NCBI GenBank assembly: GCA_019749855.1 | Contig: JAIEPI010000208.1 | Coordinates: 1 to 16,884, forward strand | From: Rickettsiales bacterium | GTDB lineage: Bacteria; Pseudomonadota; Alphaproteobacteria; Rickettsiales; UBA998 | Direction of reading: 5' to 3' | DNA length: 16,884 nt | Shown: piece by piece, positions 1 through 8,833 of the stretch | Layout of the letters: every line of letters starts with the position of its first letter | How positions within the stretch are numbered: position 1 is the first letter of the stretch | Notes under the pieces: generated by a model | What the model was told of the DNA's origin: nothing | The model's input: the letters and a program-made list of their open reading frames with translations, nothing else | Databases searched by the model: none | Position numbers and translations under genes: made by a program

Positions 1-56
1 CCCGCAGCTTCTGAGCCCGCCATTCCGGCGCCGATAATGTGGATTTTAGGATTCAT
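1..56 (-). CDS. trmFO: TrmFO, methylenetetrahydrofolate-tRNA-(uracil-5-)-methyltransferase, N-terminal fragment
   Basis: Only the first 18 codons are inside the window; the gene continues past position 1. Read on the minus strand from the ATG at 54-56, the peptide begins MNPKIHIIGAGMAGSEAA. This is a Rossmann FAD-binding loop (GxGxxG), and the GSEAA ending is characteristic of TrmFO (GidA-like) as I know the family. TrmFO uses FAD and methylenetetrahydrofolate to make the 5-methyluridine at position 54 of tRNA. The gene lies downstream of hisN on the same strand, separated by an 84-base gap that holds a palindromic repeat. Other FAD-dependent oxidoreductases share GxGxxG, so the name rests on the GSEAA context. 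Confidence 0.72.
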   Translation of the reverse strand, partial: MNPKIHIIGAGMAGSEAA

Positions 57-66
57 AATCTACTCC

Positions 67-138
67 GTCATCCTCGGGCTTGACCCGATTATCTCATCGC
101 TAGTGGTAACAGATCCTCGGGTCAAGCCCAAGGATGAC
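67..138. repeat. Intergenic palindromic repeat, GTCATCCTCGGGCTTGACCC family, copy 1
   Basis: Two 22-base arms, 67-88 and 117-138, are reverse complements with one mismatch, separated by 28 bases. The left arm begins GTCATCCTCGGGCTTGAC. The element fills almost all of the gap between hisN and trmFO. The same arm sequence returns at 11442-11544. Transcribed from either strand it would form a long hairpin, so it could act as an RNA-stability or attenuation element between the two genes, but it has no T-tract of a classical terminator. Confidence 0.85.
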
Positions 139-140
139 AA

Positions 141-902
141 TTAACGAAGCGCTTTCAGTGCCTCAGCATGCACCCGTGCGTCACCTGCGGCGATCACGTC
201 ATAGGTGCCGGCGCGGAGGTGCAATGTTTGGCCATCCCAATCGGTAATCATGCCGCCCGCCGCCTCGATGATTGGCACTAACGGTAAAATATCATAGGCC
301 TTTAAGCCCGATTCAATAATCACATCGATCCGCCCGTTGGCCAGCATGGCGTAACCCATACAGTCGGTGCCATAGACCGCCACTTTGCAGTTTTGGCGCA
401 GGAGGTCAAATCGCGGCCGATCCTCTTCGCGGAATAGATAAGGCGAGGTGGTGCCAAGCATGGCTTCGCTGAGACTTTCGCAGGGACGAACGCTCACGGG
501 AGCACCGTTATAATAGGCCCCATGCTCCTGCTTGGCGCTCCAGCGCTGGCCGGAAATAGGCTGATGCATCAGCCCCAGCACCGGCACGCCGTGATGGCAG
601 AGGCCGATGAGCGTGCCAAAGGTGGGGATGCCCGCCATGAATTTGATCGTGCCGTCGATGGGGTCCAACACCCAGACATACTCTTTGTCCACCCCTTCGC
701 TGCCGAGTTCCTCACCGAAAATCCCATGATCCGGGCATTCCTGCCGGAGGATCTCGCGCATGGCGGCTTCCGCCTCGCGGTCGGCCTGCGTCACGGGTGA
801 TTTATCGAATTTATACGAAATGGCGGGGTCATCATAATAACGCCGTATGACCTCAGAGGCAGCGTCAGCCATGCGATGCGCAAGAGTCAGGAAATCATTC
901 AT
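141..902 (-). CDS. hisN: Inositol monophosphatase-family phosphatase, probably histidinol-phosphatase (HisN type)
   Basis: This 253-residue protein is normal length for the Mg2+-dependent, Li+-sensitive phosphatase superfamily. Visible metal ligands are Glu64/65 (GEELGSE), Asp80 and Asp83 in the signature DPIDGT(x)KF, and Asp204 in the second signature (KAYDILPLVPIIEAAGG). The KSPVTQADREAE segment near residues 34-45 is also typical. The long GIPTFGTLIGL stretch after motif 1 resembles the subgroup that dephosphorylates histidinol phosphate in histidine biosynthesis, rather than SuhB or CysQ. The substrate is therefore inferred; inositol-1-phosphate remains possible. The ATG start lies 3 bases after the gcdH stop codon, with a GAG-type ribosome site inside the end of gcdH, so the two genes are almost certainly co-transcribed. 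Confidence 0.82.
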   Translation of the reverse strand: MNDFLTLAHRMADAASEVIRRYYDDPAISYKFDKSPVTQADREAEAAMREILRQECPDHGIFGEELGSEGVDKEYVWVLDPIDGTIKFMAGIPTFGTLIGLCHHGVPVLGLMHQPISGQRWSAKQEHGAYYNGAPVSVRPCESLSEAMLGTTSPYLFREEDRPRFDLLRQNCKVAVYGTDCMGYAMLANGRIDVIIESGLKAYDILPLVPIIEAAGGMITDWDGQTLHLRAGTYDVIAAGDARVHAEALKALR

Positions 903-905
903 AGA

Positions 906-2099
906 TCACTCGGCACTGAACGCTTGAATGCCGGTGATGGCGCGGCCAAGTATCAGCGCATGAATATCATGTGTGCCTTCGTAGGTGTTGACGCTCTCCA
1001 GATTCATCACGTGGCGAATCACGTGATATTCATCAGAAATGCCGTTTCCGCCGTGCATATCACGCGAAATACGCGCAATTTCGAGCGCTTTTCCGGCGGA
1101 ATTGCGTTTAATCATCGAAATCATCTCCGGCGCATAGTCACCGCTTTGAATGAGGCGCCCCACGCGCAGGCAGGCCTGCAAACCCAGCGAAATATCGGTG
1201 GCCATATCGGCTAATTTCTTTTGAATCAACTGATTAGCGGCTAGTGGGCGGCCAAATTGCTGGCGCTCCAACGTGTAGTTACGTGCCGCCTGATAGCAGA
1301 ATTCTGCGGCGCCTAATGCGCCCCAGCCAATGCCGTATCGCGCCTTATTCAGGCAGGAAAATGGCCCTTTTAATCCACTAACGCCCGTTAAGCGATGCGT
1401 GTCTGGCACGAAGGCATCATCGAGCATAATCATACCGGTGGCGGAGGCGCGCAGTGAGAATTTGCCCTCCAGCTTTGGCGTTTCAAAGCCCTGTGTGCCG
1501 CGCGTCACTAGAAAGCCCTGTATCGTGCCGTCGGGCACCTGTGCATCACCGTATGTTTTTGCCCATACCACGGCAATATCAGCGATAGGCGCATTGGTAA
1601 TCCATGTTTTTGAACCACTTAATTTGTATCCACCTGCCACTTTGGTGGCGCGTGTTTTCATGCTGCCGGGATCAGAACCCGCATCAGGCTCGGTCAGTCC
1701 AAAACAGCCAATCATCTCTGCTGTGGCGAGTTTGGGCAGGTATTCGTCCTTTTGTTCATTTGTTCCAAAAGCATGGATGGGATGCATCACCAGCGATGAC
1801 TGCACCGATAAAGCCGAGCGGTAGCCAGAATCAACCCACTCAATTTCACGGGCGATCAAGCCGTACGCCACATGCGAGACGCCCGCGCAGCCATAGCCGT
1901 CAATGGTAGCCCCTAGCAAGCCTAGCGCACCCATGCCACGCAGGATGGCGGGATCAAACTGCTCATGCCGATTGGCATGGATGATGTCGGGAAAGAGCGT
2001 TTCACGGGCAAAACGGCGCGCATTATCGCGTATGAGGCGCTCATCAGCATCAAGCTGCCCATCAAGATCCAGTGCGTCTTCCCAGTCAAAATGTCTCAT
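906..2099 (-). CDS. gcdH: Glutaryl-CoA dehydrogenase (acyl-CoA dehydrogenase family)
   Basis: A 397-residue FAD enzyme that oxidises and decarboxylates glutaryl-CoA to crotonyl-CoA in lysine, hydroxylysine and tryptophan breakdown. The C-terminal stretch NLESVNTYEGTHDIHALIL carries the catalytic base Glu374, and SGYRSALSVQSSLVMHP carries Arg94, which in characterised glutaryl-CoA dehydrogenases contacts the glutaryl carboxylate. FAD/substrate motifs CFGLTEPDAGSDPGSM and WITNAP are intact. I chose the ATG at 2097-2099 because GGGAG lies 6 bases upstream (2106-2110 on the plus numbering, approximately); an in-frame GTG at 2111 would add four residues and would put that ribosome site inside the gene. 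It is followed by hisN after 3 bases. No other lysine-degradation gene is visible nearby. Confidence 0.93.
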   Translation of the reverse strand: MRHFDWEDALDLDGQLDADERLIRDNARRFARETLFPDIIHANRHEQFDPAILRGMGALGLLGATIDGYGCAGVSHVAYGLIAREIEWVDSGYRSALSVQSSLVMHPIHAFGTNEQKDEYLPKLATAEMIGCFGLTEPDAGSDPGSMKTRATKVAGGYKLSGSKTWITNAPIADIAVVWAKTYGDAQVPDGTIQGFLVTRGTQGFETPKLEGKFSLRASATGMIMLDDAFVPDTHRLTGVSGLKGPFSCLNKARYGIGWGALGAAEFCYQAARNYTLERQQFGRPLAANQLIQKKLADMATDISLGLQACLRVGRLIQSGDYAPEMISMIKRNSAGKALEIARISRDMHGGNGISDEYHVIRHVMNLESVNTYEGTHDIHALILGRAITGIQAFSAE

Positions 2100-2115
2100 C
2101 TTCACTCCCACTTAC

Positions 2116-2144
2116 AGAATAACGTGAATTGACACTTGAAACAA
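2116..2144 (-). promoter_or_regulatory. Candidate sigma-70-type promoter for gcdH-hisN
   Basis: On the minus strand a TTGTTT hexamer (plus positions 2139-2144) is followed after exactly 17 bases by TATTCT (2116-2121), 16 bases before the chosen gcdH ATG. It fits a vegetative promoter, but it lies only a few bases after the stop of the AsmA-like gene, so read-through from that gene is equally possible. Confidence 0.35.
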
Positions 2145-2149
2145 GCGCG

Positions 2150-5100
2150 TCACGGTGCATTAGTCGGGGATGGCACGGGGGTAGTGGTGGCTGGTTTGGC
2201 GACGCGGTTGGCATCGGGACTTTCGGCAATCTCAAACAGATTTCTTAAAAAACCTGGGGTTAGTAGCGAAAGCGGGTTGACGCTGACTGAGGGATCATCC
2301 GTTGCCCCTTTCACGCTGAAACGCGCCGCAAACACACCTTCGCCTTGTTTGCCAATCAGCGCTTCGCCGATCAACGGCAAATCGCCTAGCATCGAGTTGG
2401 CTGAGTAAGAAGGAACCAGTGTGCCCGTGAGCGCCAGATCATTGCCGCCATTGGCGATTTCTCCTTCAAGTGTTACACCAAGTGCTGATCCATAAGCTTT
2501 TGCTTCTGTTATAATAAGATCATCGTGATGATGAATCACTTCCCCTGTGAGTTTGGTAAAATAAATACCCTTGCCCGTCAGAGTATCGGCGAGTCCTGAA
2601 AGAGACAAAAGACTGAGGATTTTAGTCAATGAAGGGGCATTTTCTAGCGAAAACTCGGTCATAGTGACGTTTGCATGCAGAGGATGATCGGTTTTAGAAT
2701 CATCAAACTCACCTTCCACGCGCAATTGACCGCCACGGATATGTTTGGCAATTTCGAGAATCCGCAAAATTTCGCCGGCATTATCCGTTTGCATGCTAAG
2801 TTTTCGTGCCCCTTTGGATTTACTTATGTTGTAATTAAATGGCTTATTCTTACTATCTAATGCTTCAAGTGAAGCAGAAATGCAGTGGTCTGTTGGGCAT
2901 AGCATGTGTCCTTTAACTCCCTTTAAGGCGCGGCCTTCACCCACAGAGACATTCTGGATATCCAACGTCAAATCCAGCTGTTCCAACAAGTGGTCACTCC
3001 GTGATGCATCAGCGGAGCTGGCGGAATTCTGCATCAGCGGCGCAAGGTTAAGCTGGCGGCCTTTGGCAGATATAATCTGTAGCCCTGTTGGTTTTTTTTG
3101 ATAGGAAAGCGACAGGTCAGAGCCATTCCACTGAAGTTTGGGCAATGACGCTTGAAGTATGGAGTGATCGCCCGCGGCTAAAACTGCGCTGCCCTTCACC
3201 TGTTCATCGTCGGATTGAAACTCAGCATTCAGTGTTGCATTGGAATGGATTGGCAATGAATAATCAATATCTAACATAGCCTTGCGCCCGTTAGGCTTGC
3301 GATAACCAAGCGCCGGAATCACGATGTTGACGTGCGTTAAATCAAGCTTGGCCTCTACACTGCTTTCCGTAGGATTTTCACGAAGCCTGGCCTTAACCCC
3401 CAGCGTGCCGTTGGTACCCTGCGGCAGGCCATTCAGGCCAAAATCCGCCAGCTTGTTCGTCGGCATATCCGCTTCCCACGAATATTCGCTGGTAGAATCA
3501 GTGCTATTCTGCTGAATCAGCAGCTTACCCTGAACATCCTGTAAAAATGTATCTGCCTCCAGCATGATGGTAGTGTTATCCGCATGAAGCGAGCCACCGA
3601 GTGCTGAAATATCCCATTTTCCCATAACCTTAGGCTGAGAAACATTCAACAGCTTTGCATCGATAACATAGTTTGCAATGGTCCCATTATCCTGAACGGG
3701 GCCTGCCTCGTCAGGATAAATTATCAAGCCCATATCCAGCGAAACATTGCCTTCACCCTGAATCATATTCGCATCAAGTGTAAGCGATTGAGCAAGATTA
3801 AGATGTTGCGAATCAAGAAAGATCGCCACGTCCGGCGCCACGGTGCTCAGCTGTGAAGATAAGTGCACGGGGGTGGTGTAATCATTAAAATCAGGGATAA
3901 ACACCGTGGCTTTTTGAATCACGGTGTTGGTTAAGGAGACCCCCTTGGTGATCTGCGCCGTCATCGTTTCACCCGTGATGTGCATTTTTGCGTTCACATC
4001 ACGCACCGGCGGCAGATTATCCATATAGGTCACCACCGCATTCTCAATTTCAAAATCGGTGGTAACAACGCCATCGTGCAGCGTGGGTGCAGACAAATCC
4101 GCGGGCGTGAATTGAAAATGCGCGGTGGTATGCGGAATCACTCCGTCGCGGATGCGGGTTGTCACCCATTCCCGACTTTGCGGAGAGAGCGTCACGGGCC
4201 AGAAGCGCTGCAAATCATTCAATGGCATGTTATCCACCGTTCCATCTAATGACCCGCCAAAACCTTCATCGCTTAAGGATACTGCACCACTAATGTTAAT
4301 TTTTATGCCAGCGCTGTTGAGAGCCAGTGTGCGAACAATATAAGCATTGTTTTGACCACTTACCCCCACCTTGAATGTACTGACAGGTATATTTTCTGGT
4401 AATATATTTTTATTATAATAGGTTCCATTGTTACCATAAAGTTCTGCATTTACATTTGACAAAGAGCCATTTTTGGTGATTTCTGCCTCAATTTGTCCGT
4501 TGATCGCCATGTCAAACCCCTGCAAAGGGAATTCCTCAGGTAATAGTTGAAGTGCGGAATGCAGGGGCAAATGATGAATGCTGGCCATTATCTGGTGATG
4601 TTTATCACGGGTGGCAGGAGCCCAGCGCAGGATTAACTCCGCTGGCGCGGGTTGCGTGCCCTGAAGAACTCGTAGCGTATGCTGATGGTTTTGCTGAGAG
4701 TAGCTCAATAAAGGCACATCAAATCCCTCGGTGAGGTTACCATTCATGACGATCAGTCGCGCCTCATGAATGATGAGTCCTTTGATGGGTAAGGTAAGCT
4801 GATTGAGACTGTAAACCGGTTGTGCGGAGGATGCCGGGCCGGCTACCTCATTGAATCCCAAGGTGATGGCGCCATTTTCTTTCACGTGAATGGCGATGAT
4901 GGCTTTTTCCATGCGTACCTGTGAGAGAACAAAGTCTCCACGTAACAGGTCACCAAAGGAGATATCTGCATTGATCACCGGAAAATGCGCAACATGCTTC
5001 TGCGAGGGATCTAGCACATTAATGTCTGAGGCATTGAAATTGAAATGCGGCCAGGGTGTCCATTCAACACTGACAAGGGAGTCACTGATACTGACGTGAT

Positions 5101-5251
5101 GAGGTGAAAGTGCTTGTGACAGCAACACCTCCAATTCCCTATGCAACAACGATATATGCCGAGGTTGCCAGCTGAGCAGGCCCAGAATGCCTGCGACAAG
5201 ACAAACAAAACCAAGGCATACCCTTGCGATCACCCGTCTGGTAGGAAGCAT
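2150..5251 (-). CDS. AsmA-like / DUF3971 envelope protein (YhdP-type)
   Basis: A 1033-residue protein with a single N-terminal membrane anchor (about residues 8-28, VIARVCLGFVCLVAGILGLL), followed by a very long beta-rich, periplasmic-looking body. The C-terminal part (about residues 880-1010: GKGIYFTKLTGEV, AYGSALGVTLEGEI, LPLIGEALIG, FSVKGATDDPSVSVNPLSLLTPGFL) has the recognisable end of AsmA/YhdP-type proteins. These long bridge-like proteins span from the inner membrane and are implicated in moving phospholipid toward the outer membrane. The length fits the DUF3971 subgroup. The ATG at 5251 has AGGT about 6 bases upstream. A strongly A+T-rich patch (positions 4381-4440, 14 of 60 bases G or C by hand count) encodes an Asn/Tyr-rich stretch. 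The gene is divergent from glnE. Assignment to the family is firm; the exact cellular role is inferred. Confidence 0.85.
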   Translation of the reverse strand: MLPTRRVIARVCLGFVCLVAGILGLLSWQPRHISLLHRELEVLLSQALSPHHVSISDSLVSVEWTPWPHFNFNASDINVLDPSQKHVAHFPVINADISFGDLLRGDFVLSQVRMEKAIIAIHVKENGAITLGFNEVAGPASSAQPVYSLNQLTLPIKGLIIHEARLIVMNGNLTEGFDVPLLSYSQQNHQHTLRVLQGTQPAPAELILRWAPATRDKHHQIMASIHHLPLHSALQLLPEEFPLQGFDMAINGQIEAEITKNGSLSNVNAELYGNNGTYYNKNILPENIPVSTFKVGVSGQNNAYIVRTLALNSAGIKINISGAVSLSDEGFGGSLDGTVDNMPLNDLQRFWPVTLSPQSREWVTTRIRDGVIPHTTAHFQFTPADLSAPTLHDGVVTTDFEIENAVVTYMDNLPPVRDVNAKMHITGETMTAQITKGVSLTNTVIQKATVFIPDFNDYTTPVHLSSQLSTVAPDVAIFLDSQHLNLAQSLTLDANMIQGEGNVSLDMGLIIYPDEAGPVQDNGTIANYVIDAKLLNVSQPKVMGKWDISALGGSLHADNTTIMLEADTFLQDVQGKLLIQQNSTDSTSEYSWEADMPTNKLADFGLNGLPQGTNGTLGVKARLRENPTESSVEAKLDLTHVNIVIPALGYRKPNGRKAMLDIDYSLPIHSNATLNAEFQSDDEQVKGSAVLAAGDHSILQASLPKLQWNGSDLSLSYQKKPTGLQIISAKGRQLNLAPLMQNSASSADASRSDHLLEQLDLTLDIQNVSVGEGRALKGVKGHMLCPTDHCISASLEALDSKNKPFNYNISKSKGARKLSMQTDNAGEILRILEIAKHIRGGQLRVEGEFDDSKTDHPLHANVTMTEFSLENAPSLTKILSLLSLSGLADTLTGKGIYFTKLTGEVIHHHDDLIITEAKAYGSALGVTLEGEIANGGNDLALTGTLVPSYSANSMLGDLPLIGEALIGKQGEGVFAARFSVKGATDDPSVSVNPLSLLTPGFLRNLFEIAESPDANRVAKPATTTPVPSPTNAP

Positions 5252-5254
5252 TTT

Positions 5255-5304
5255 TTACCTGTTAAAATCAAAAAGTGACGGTAAGCTTTAACAGTATAAG
5301 GTAA
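5255..5304. promoter_or_regulatory. Operator-like inverted repeat between the AsmA-like gene and glnE
   Basis: The A+T-rich divergent gap contains CTGTTAAA (5259-5266) and its perfect complement TTTAACAG (5287-5294), 20 bases apart. A second, looser outer pair is TTACC (5255-5259) and GGTAA (5300-5304). It begins only 4 bases upstream of the AsmA-like start codon. It could be a regulator site or the loop of a transcript leader. No convincing -35/-10 pair stood out for either gene here. Confidence 0.35.
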
Positions 5305-5354
5305 AATTAAAACCATTAAATGTACATTGGACGATCGCTGATTGGCGCATTACG

Positions 5355-8252
5355 ATGCAGCACATGCAGCCAGATTTGTCTCCCATTCTCCATCACCTGC
5401 CAACCCTGAAGGAGAATGCCGCAACGCAGGATTTTATAAGCAAAGTTAAGCAGCGCGCCTTAATCAATCTAAGTGATGATGATTACACGCTCTTTTCTAA
5501 GTTACTGGAGAATGCGGCTGCCCTTCAGCTACTGTTGTTTATTCACCACCACTCGCCCTATCTCGCCCGCCTGCTGGAAATGCATCCGCAAGTATGGCTG
5601 GACGTTAATACTGGTTCTGCCGAGCGTGCCATAGAGGCGATCTACACGCGCTTTGCCAGCAAAGAGATCGCCGCAACATTGCGTTGCCAGAAACAGCAGA
5701 TTGCTTTGGCAACAGGGATTCTTGATATTTCTGGCCGATGGACATGGGAACAGGTGACGCTCACCCTATCCGACTTCGCCGGCTACGCCGTGAATCTGGC
5801 CTTGCAAAGCCTTATCGACAAGGCGATTGCCCAGCACATGCTGCGCGCTAATGATCCACATGGCATTTTTGTATTGGGGATGGGCAAGCTCGGTGGACGT
5901 GAGCTGAATTATTCCAGCGATATTGATTTAATCGTGCTGTTTGACAGTGACCGGCTACCCTACATTGGCCGTCAGTCAGCGCAGAGTTTTATGACACGGC
6001 TGGCGCAGGAATTATCAGCGATTCTGCAGGATCGCACCGTTGATGGCTATGTGTTTCGTACCGATTTACGCCTGCGCCCCGATCCGTCCTCGACGCCGCT
6101 GGCGGTCTCAACGCGTGCAGCACTTCGCTACTATGAGAGTGTGGGCCAGAACTGGGAGCGCGCCGCCATGATTAAAGCGCGCGTGGTGGCGGGCGATGCA
6201 GTGGCAGGTGAGCAATATCTTCAGGCATTGCAGCCCTTTATGTGGCGAACCCATTTGGATTATGCCGCGGTGGCGGATATTTTATCCATTAAACGCCAGA
6301 TGCAGTCGCGTTTTGAGGAAACCATCAACCCCTACGGGCATAATGTCAAAACCGGTAAGGGGGGGATTCGCGAAATCGAGTTTCTGGCGCAGATCTATCA
6401 GTTGATTCGCGGTGGCCGAGATGCAGCGTTGCGGGGTAAAAAAACGGTGGAGGTGATCGCGGCCTTGCAAGACCATGGGCATATTGAACCGCGTATTGCT
6501 TCAAGGCTGGTGCGCTCCTATGCGTTTTTTCGCACCGTGGAGCATCGCTTGCAGATGCAGGATGACCAGCAGACGCATACGCTTCCTTCAGAGGCCGCGG
6601 AGATGGAAAAGCTCGCCCATTTCATGGGATTTCATAGCAGCTCGCAGTATGTCACGCGGCTGAGCCGCCATTTGCGGCGTGTGCATCATCATTTTACGCG
6701 CGCCTTTTCAGACACGGCGGCGCCCTTAAGTGGCGGCAGCAAGCTGGTGTTTACCGGTGTGGATGATGATGCTGAAACCATCATGGAGCTGCAGCGCATG
6801 GGCTTTTTGCAGCCAGAGGTGATCTCACGGGCGATTCAGGACTGGCACAAGGGCAACCGGCGCTGCACCCGCACCAAGCGTTCACGTGAATTGCTCACTG
6901 AACTGGTGCCGGAAATTCTGGCCGCATTTACCAGCACGGCGCATCCCGATGAGGCATTTCAGACGTTCGATAGTTTCATGACGCATTTGCCCTCGGGTGT
7001 GCAGCTTTTCTCACTCTATGCCTCAAACCCGCAGCTGCTGCGTCTCACTGCCGATATTATGGGCAGTGCGCCCTCCTTAGGCAAAACGCTGAGTCAAACC
7101 CCCAGCTTGTTTGACGCGGTGCTCTCTGGCGCTTTTTTTGCCGCATTACCCAGCAAAGAGCTGCTGCGTGTGGAAAAAACGCAGTGGCTTCGTTTGGCGC
7201 GTAACGACGAGGACGAGCTGGTGCGTTTATGCATTTTTCAAAAGGAAAAACTTTTTCAGGCTGGTGTGCAGCTGTTGAAGTTCATGTCCAGCGTGCCGGA
7301 GGTTGGGCATTTTCTCTCTGACCTTTCTGATATGGTGATTGAAACGGTGGTGCAAAGCACGCAGCAAGAATTCGTCCAGCATTATGGCCACATCGAGGGT
7401 GCAGGACTCATTGTACTGGGTATGGGAAAACTTGGCAGTCAGGAGCTGACTTTTGGTTCCGATTTGGACCTTATATTCCTCTATGATGCAGATGAAGAAG
7501 CGATGTCCAACGGTGCGCGCCCACTGAATGCGAGTGCCTATTTTAATCGGCTGGCGCAACGGATTATCGGGCGATTGACGGCGCAGACTAAATCAGGGCG
7601 CTTGTATGAGGTGGATACACGGCTGCGGCCCTTTGGCAAGGATGGGCCGATGGCGGTGAGTCTGGCCAGCTTTGAGCGTTATCATAAAGAGTCGGCATGG
7701 CTATTTGAACGGTTGGCACTCACGCGTGCGCGCATGGTGGTGGTGGTAAACGAACGCGTTACGCACATGGAGGCGTTGCTGCGCGAGCTGTTAGCACAGC
7801 CGATTCCGGTGGGTGATATTGCGGCGACGGTTCATGACATGCGAAGGCGCATCAATGAAACATTTAAGCCCAGCTCGTGCTGGGACGTGAAGCATATTCA
7901 CGGTGGCCTAATGGATGTGGATTTTCTACTGCAAACCTATGCGCTGTCTTATCCCGAATACCTGCAAGATAATCCGTTAGGCCATTTGCATAGCATTTCG
8001 GCTTGTATGCAGCGCGGCGGCATCATTAGCCCGCAAGATGCCAATCTGTTGGAACATGCCCGTCATTTACAAACATGCCTGCTGTTTTTCCTCAGGTTAT
8101 GTTCATGGGACGGCACGCTGGATGAAGCCACGGCCCCCGCAGCATTGAAGGATTTGCTGGCGAAAGCTTGCGATGAGCCAAGCTTTGCCTCGCTCAAAGC
8201 CAGTTTGCTGGATTTGCAGGCGCATATTTGCAGGTTATTTGCAAAAATCTAG
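5355..8252 (+). CDS. glnE: Bifunctional glutamine-synthetase adenylyltransferase / adenylyl-removing enzyme
   Basis: The 965-residue protein has the expected duplicated architecture. An N-terminal adenylyl-removing nucleotidyltransferase domain carries GMGKLGGRELNYSSDIDLIVL near residue 175, and a C-terminal adenylyltransferase domain carries GMGKLGSQELTFGSDLDLIFL near residue 690. Both keep the catalytic DxD. Conserved helical segments follow each (TDLRLRPDPSS; DTRLRPFGKDGPMAVS; KPSSCWDVKHIHGGLMDVDFLLQ). GlnE adds or removes AMP on glutamine synthetase in response to PII and glutamine, turning nitrogen assimilation down or up. Length is typical. No ribosome site is obvious before the ATG at 5355, and a second ATG at 5364 is an alternative. 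The next gene, bcp, follows 65 bases downstream. Confidence 0.97.
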   Translation: MQHMQPDLSPILHHLPTLKENAATQDFISKVKQRALINLSDDDYTLFSKLLENAAALQLLLFIHHHSPYLARLLEMHPQVWLDVNTGSAERAIEAIYTRFASKEIAATLRCQKQQIALATGILDISGRWTWEQVTLTLSDFAGYAVNLALQSLIDKAIAQHMLRANDPHGIFVLGMGKLGGRELNYSSDIDLIVLFDSDRLPYIGRQSAQSFMTRLAQELSAILQDRTVDGYVFRTDLRLRPDPSSTPLAVSTRAALRYYESVGQNWERAAMIKARVVAGDAVAGEQYLQALQPFMWRTHLDYAAVADILSIKRQMQSRFEETINPYGHNVKTGKGGIREIEFLAQIYQLIRGGRDAALRGKKTVEVIAALQDHGHIEPRIASRLVRSYAFFRTVEHRLQMQDDQQTHTLPSEAAEMEKLAHFMGFHSSSQYVTRLSRHLRRVHHHFTRAFSDTAAPLSGGSKLVFTGVDDDAETIMELQRMGFLQPEVISRAIQDWHKGNRRCTRTKRSRELLTELVPEILAAFTSTAHPDEAFQTFDSFMTHLPSGVQLFSLYASNPQLLRLTADIMGSAPSLGKTLSQTPSLFDAVLSGAFFAALPSKELLRVEKTQWLRLARNDEDELVRLCIFQKEKLFQAGVQLLKFMSSVPEVGHFLSDLSDMVIETVVQSTQQEFVQHYGHIEGAGLIVLGMGKLGSQELTFGSDLDLIFLYDADEEAMSNGARPLNASAYFNRLAQRIIGRLTAQTKSGRLYEVDTRLRPFGKDGPMAVSLASFERYHKESAWLFERLALTRARMVVVVNERVTHMEALLRELLAQPIPVGDIAATVHDMRRRINETFKPSSCWDVKHIHGGLMDVDFLLQTYALSYPEYLQDNPLGHLHSISACMQRGGIISPQDANLLEHARHLQTCLLFFLRLCSWDGTLDEATAPAALKDLLAKACDEPSFASLKASLLDLQAHICRLFAKI

Positions 8253-8262
8253 CGCTCGCTTA

Positions 8263-8292
8263 TTGCCATTGGAGGCTTTTGCGCACTATATT
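8263..8292 (+). promoter_or_regulatory. Candidate promoter for bcp
   Basis: TTGCCA (8263-8268), an 18-base spacer and TATATT (8287-8292) lie in the 65-base gap after glnE, 25 bases before the bcp start codon. This would let the peroxiredoxin be expressed independently of glnE. Confidence 0.4.
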
Positions 8293-8317
8293 TGAGCGAA
8301 ACAATGGGAGATTTTTT

Positions 8318-8815
8318 ATGCCAAATGCTGCAAACGCCACGGTTCAATCCGCACTCACGGTCGGTGATGCGGCCCCTGATTTTTCAATGCCAGCAAATGG
8401 CGGCGCGCACGTGTCACTGGCGGGATTGAAGGGAAAAAACATTGTCCTTTATTTCTATCCCAAAGATGACACACCAGGCTGCACGCTGGAAGGCAAGGAT
8501 TTCTCCACTATGAAAGAGGCGTTTGCCGCTGCAAATGCTGAGATTATTGGCGTCTCGAAGGACTCGGTGGCCTCGCACGAAAAATTCTGTGCCAAATTTG
8601 ACTACACCATTTTGCTCGCCTCTGATGAAGGCTCGGACGTGTGTGAATCCTACGGGGTGTGGGTCGAGAAAAACATGTACGGCAAGAAATACATGGGCAT
8701 TGAGCGCGCCACGTTTCTGATTGACGGCAACGGCAAGCTGGCCAAAATCTGGCGCAAAGTGAAAGTGGAGGGGCATGCCGAGGAAGTGCTGAAAGCCGTG
8801 CACACGCTCGCCTGA
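8318..8815 (+). CDS. bcp: Thioredoxin-dependent peroxiredoxin, PrxQ/BCP family
   Basis: A 165-residue cytoplasmic thiol peroxidase that reduces H2O2 and organic hydroperoxides. The family core is clear: GDAAPDFSMP near the N-terminus, YFYPKDDTPGCT with peroxidatic Cys55, and ERATFLID toward the C-terminus. The resolving cysteine of E. coli Bcp, five residues after the peroxidatic one, is absent (CTLEGK). Instead Cys91 in HEKFCAKF lies exactly 36 residues downstream, the spacing known for the alternative PrxQ subtype such as the Xylella enzyme. The ATG at 8318 is chosen because GGGAG lies 7 bases upstream and residue alignment starts there; an open frame extends 30 codons further upstream without family similarity. 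It converges on the small gene ending 18 bases away. Confidence 0.94.
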   Translation: MPNAANATVQSALTVGDAAPDFSMPANGGAHVSLAGLKGKNIVLYFYPKDDTPGCTLEGKDFSTMKEAFAAANAEIIGVSKDSVASHEKFCAKFDYTILLASDEGSDVCESYGVWVEKNMYGKKYMGIERATFLIDGNGKLAKIWRKVKVEGHAEEVLKAVHTLA

Positions 8816-8833
8816 GCCAGCCGAAATCCGCTG

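Noticed and set aside
1330..1824. A 164-codon plus-strand open frame across gcdH
   Set aside because: It is antisense to a clear glutaryl-CoA dehydrogenase and has low-complexity, unlikely protein composition.
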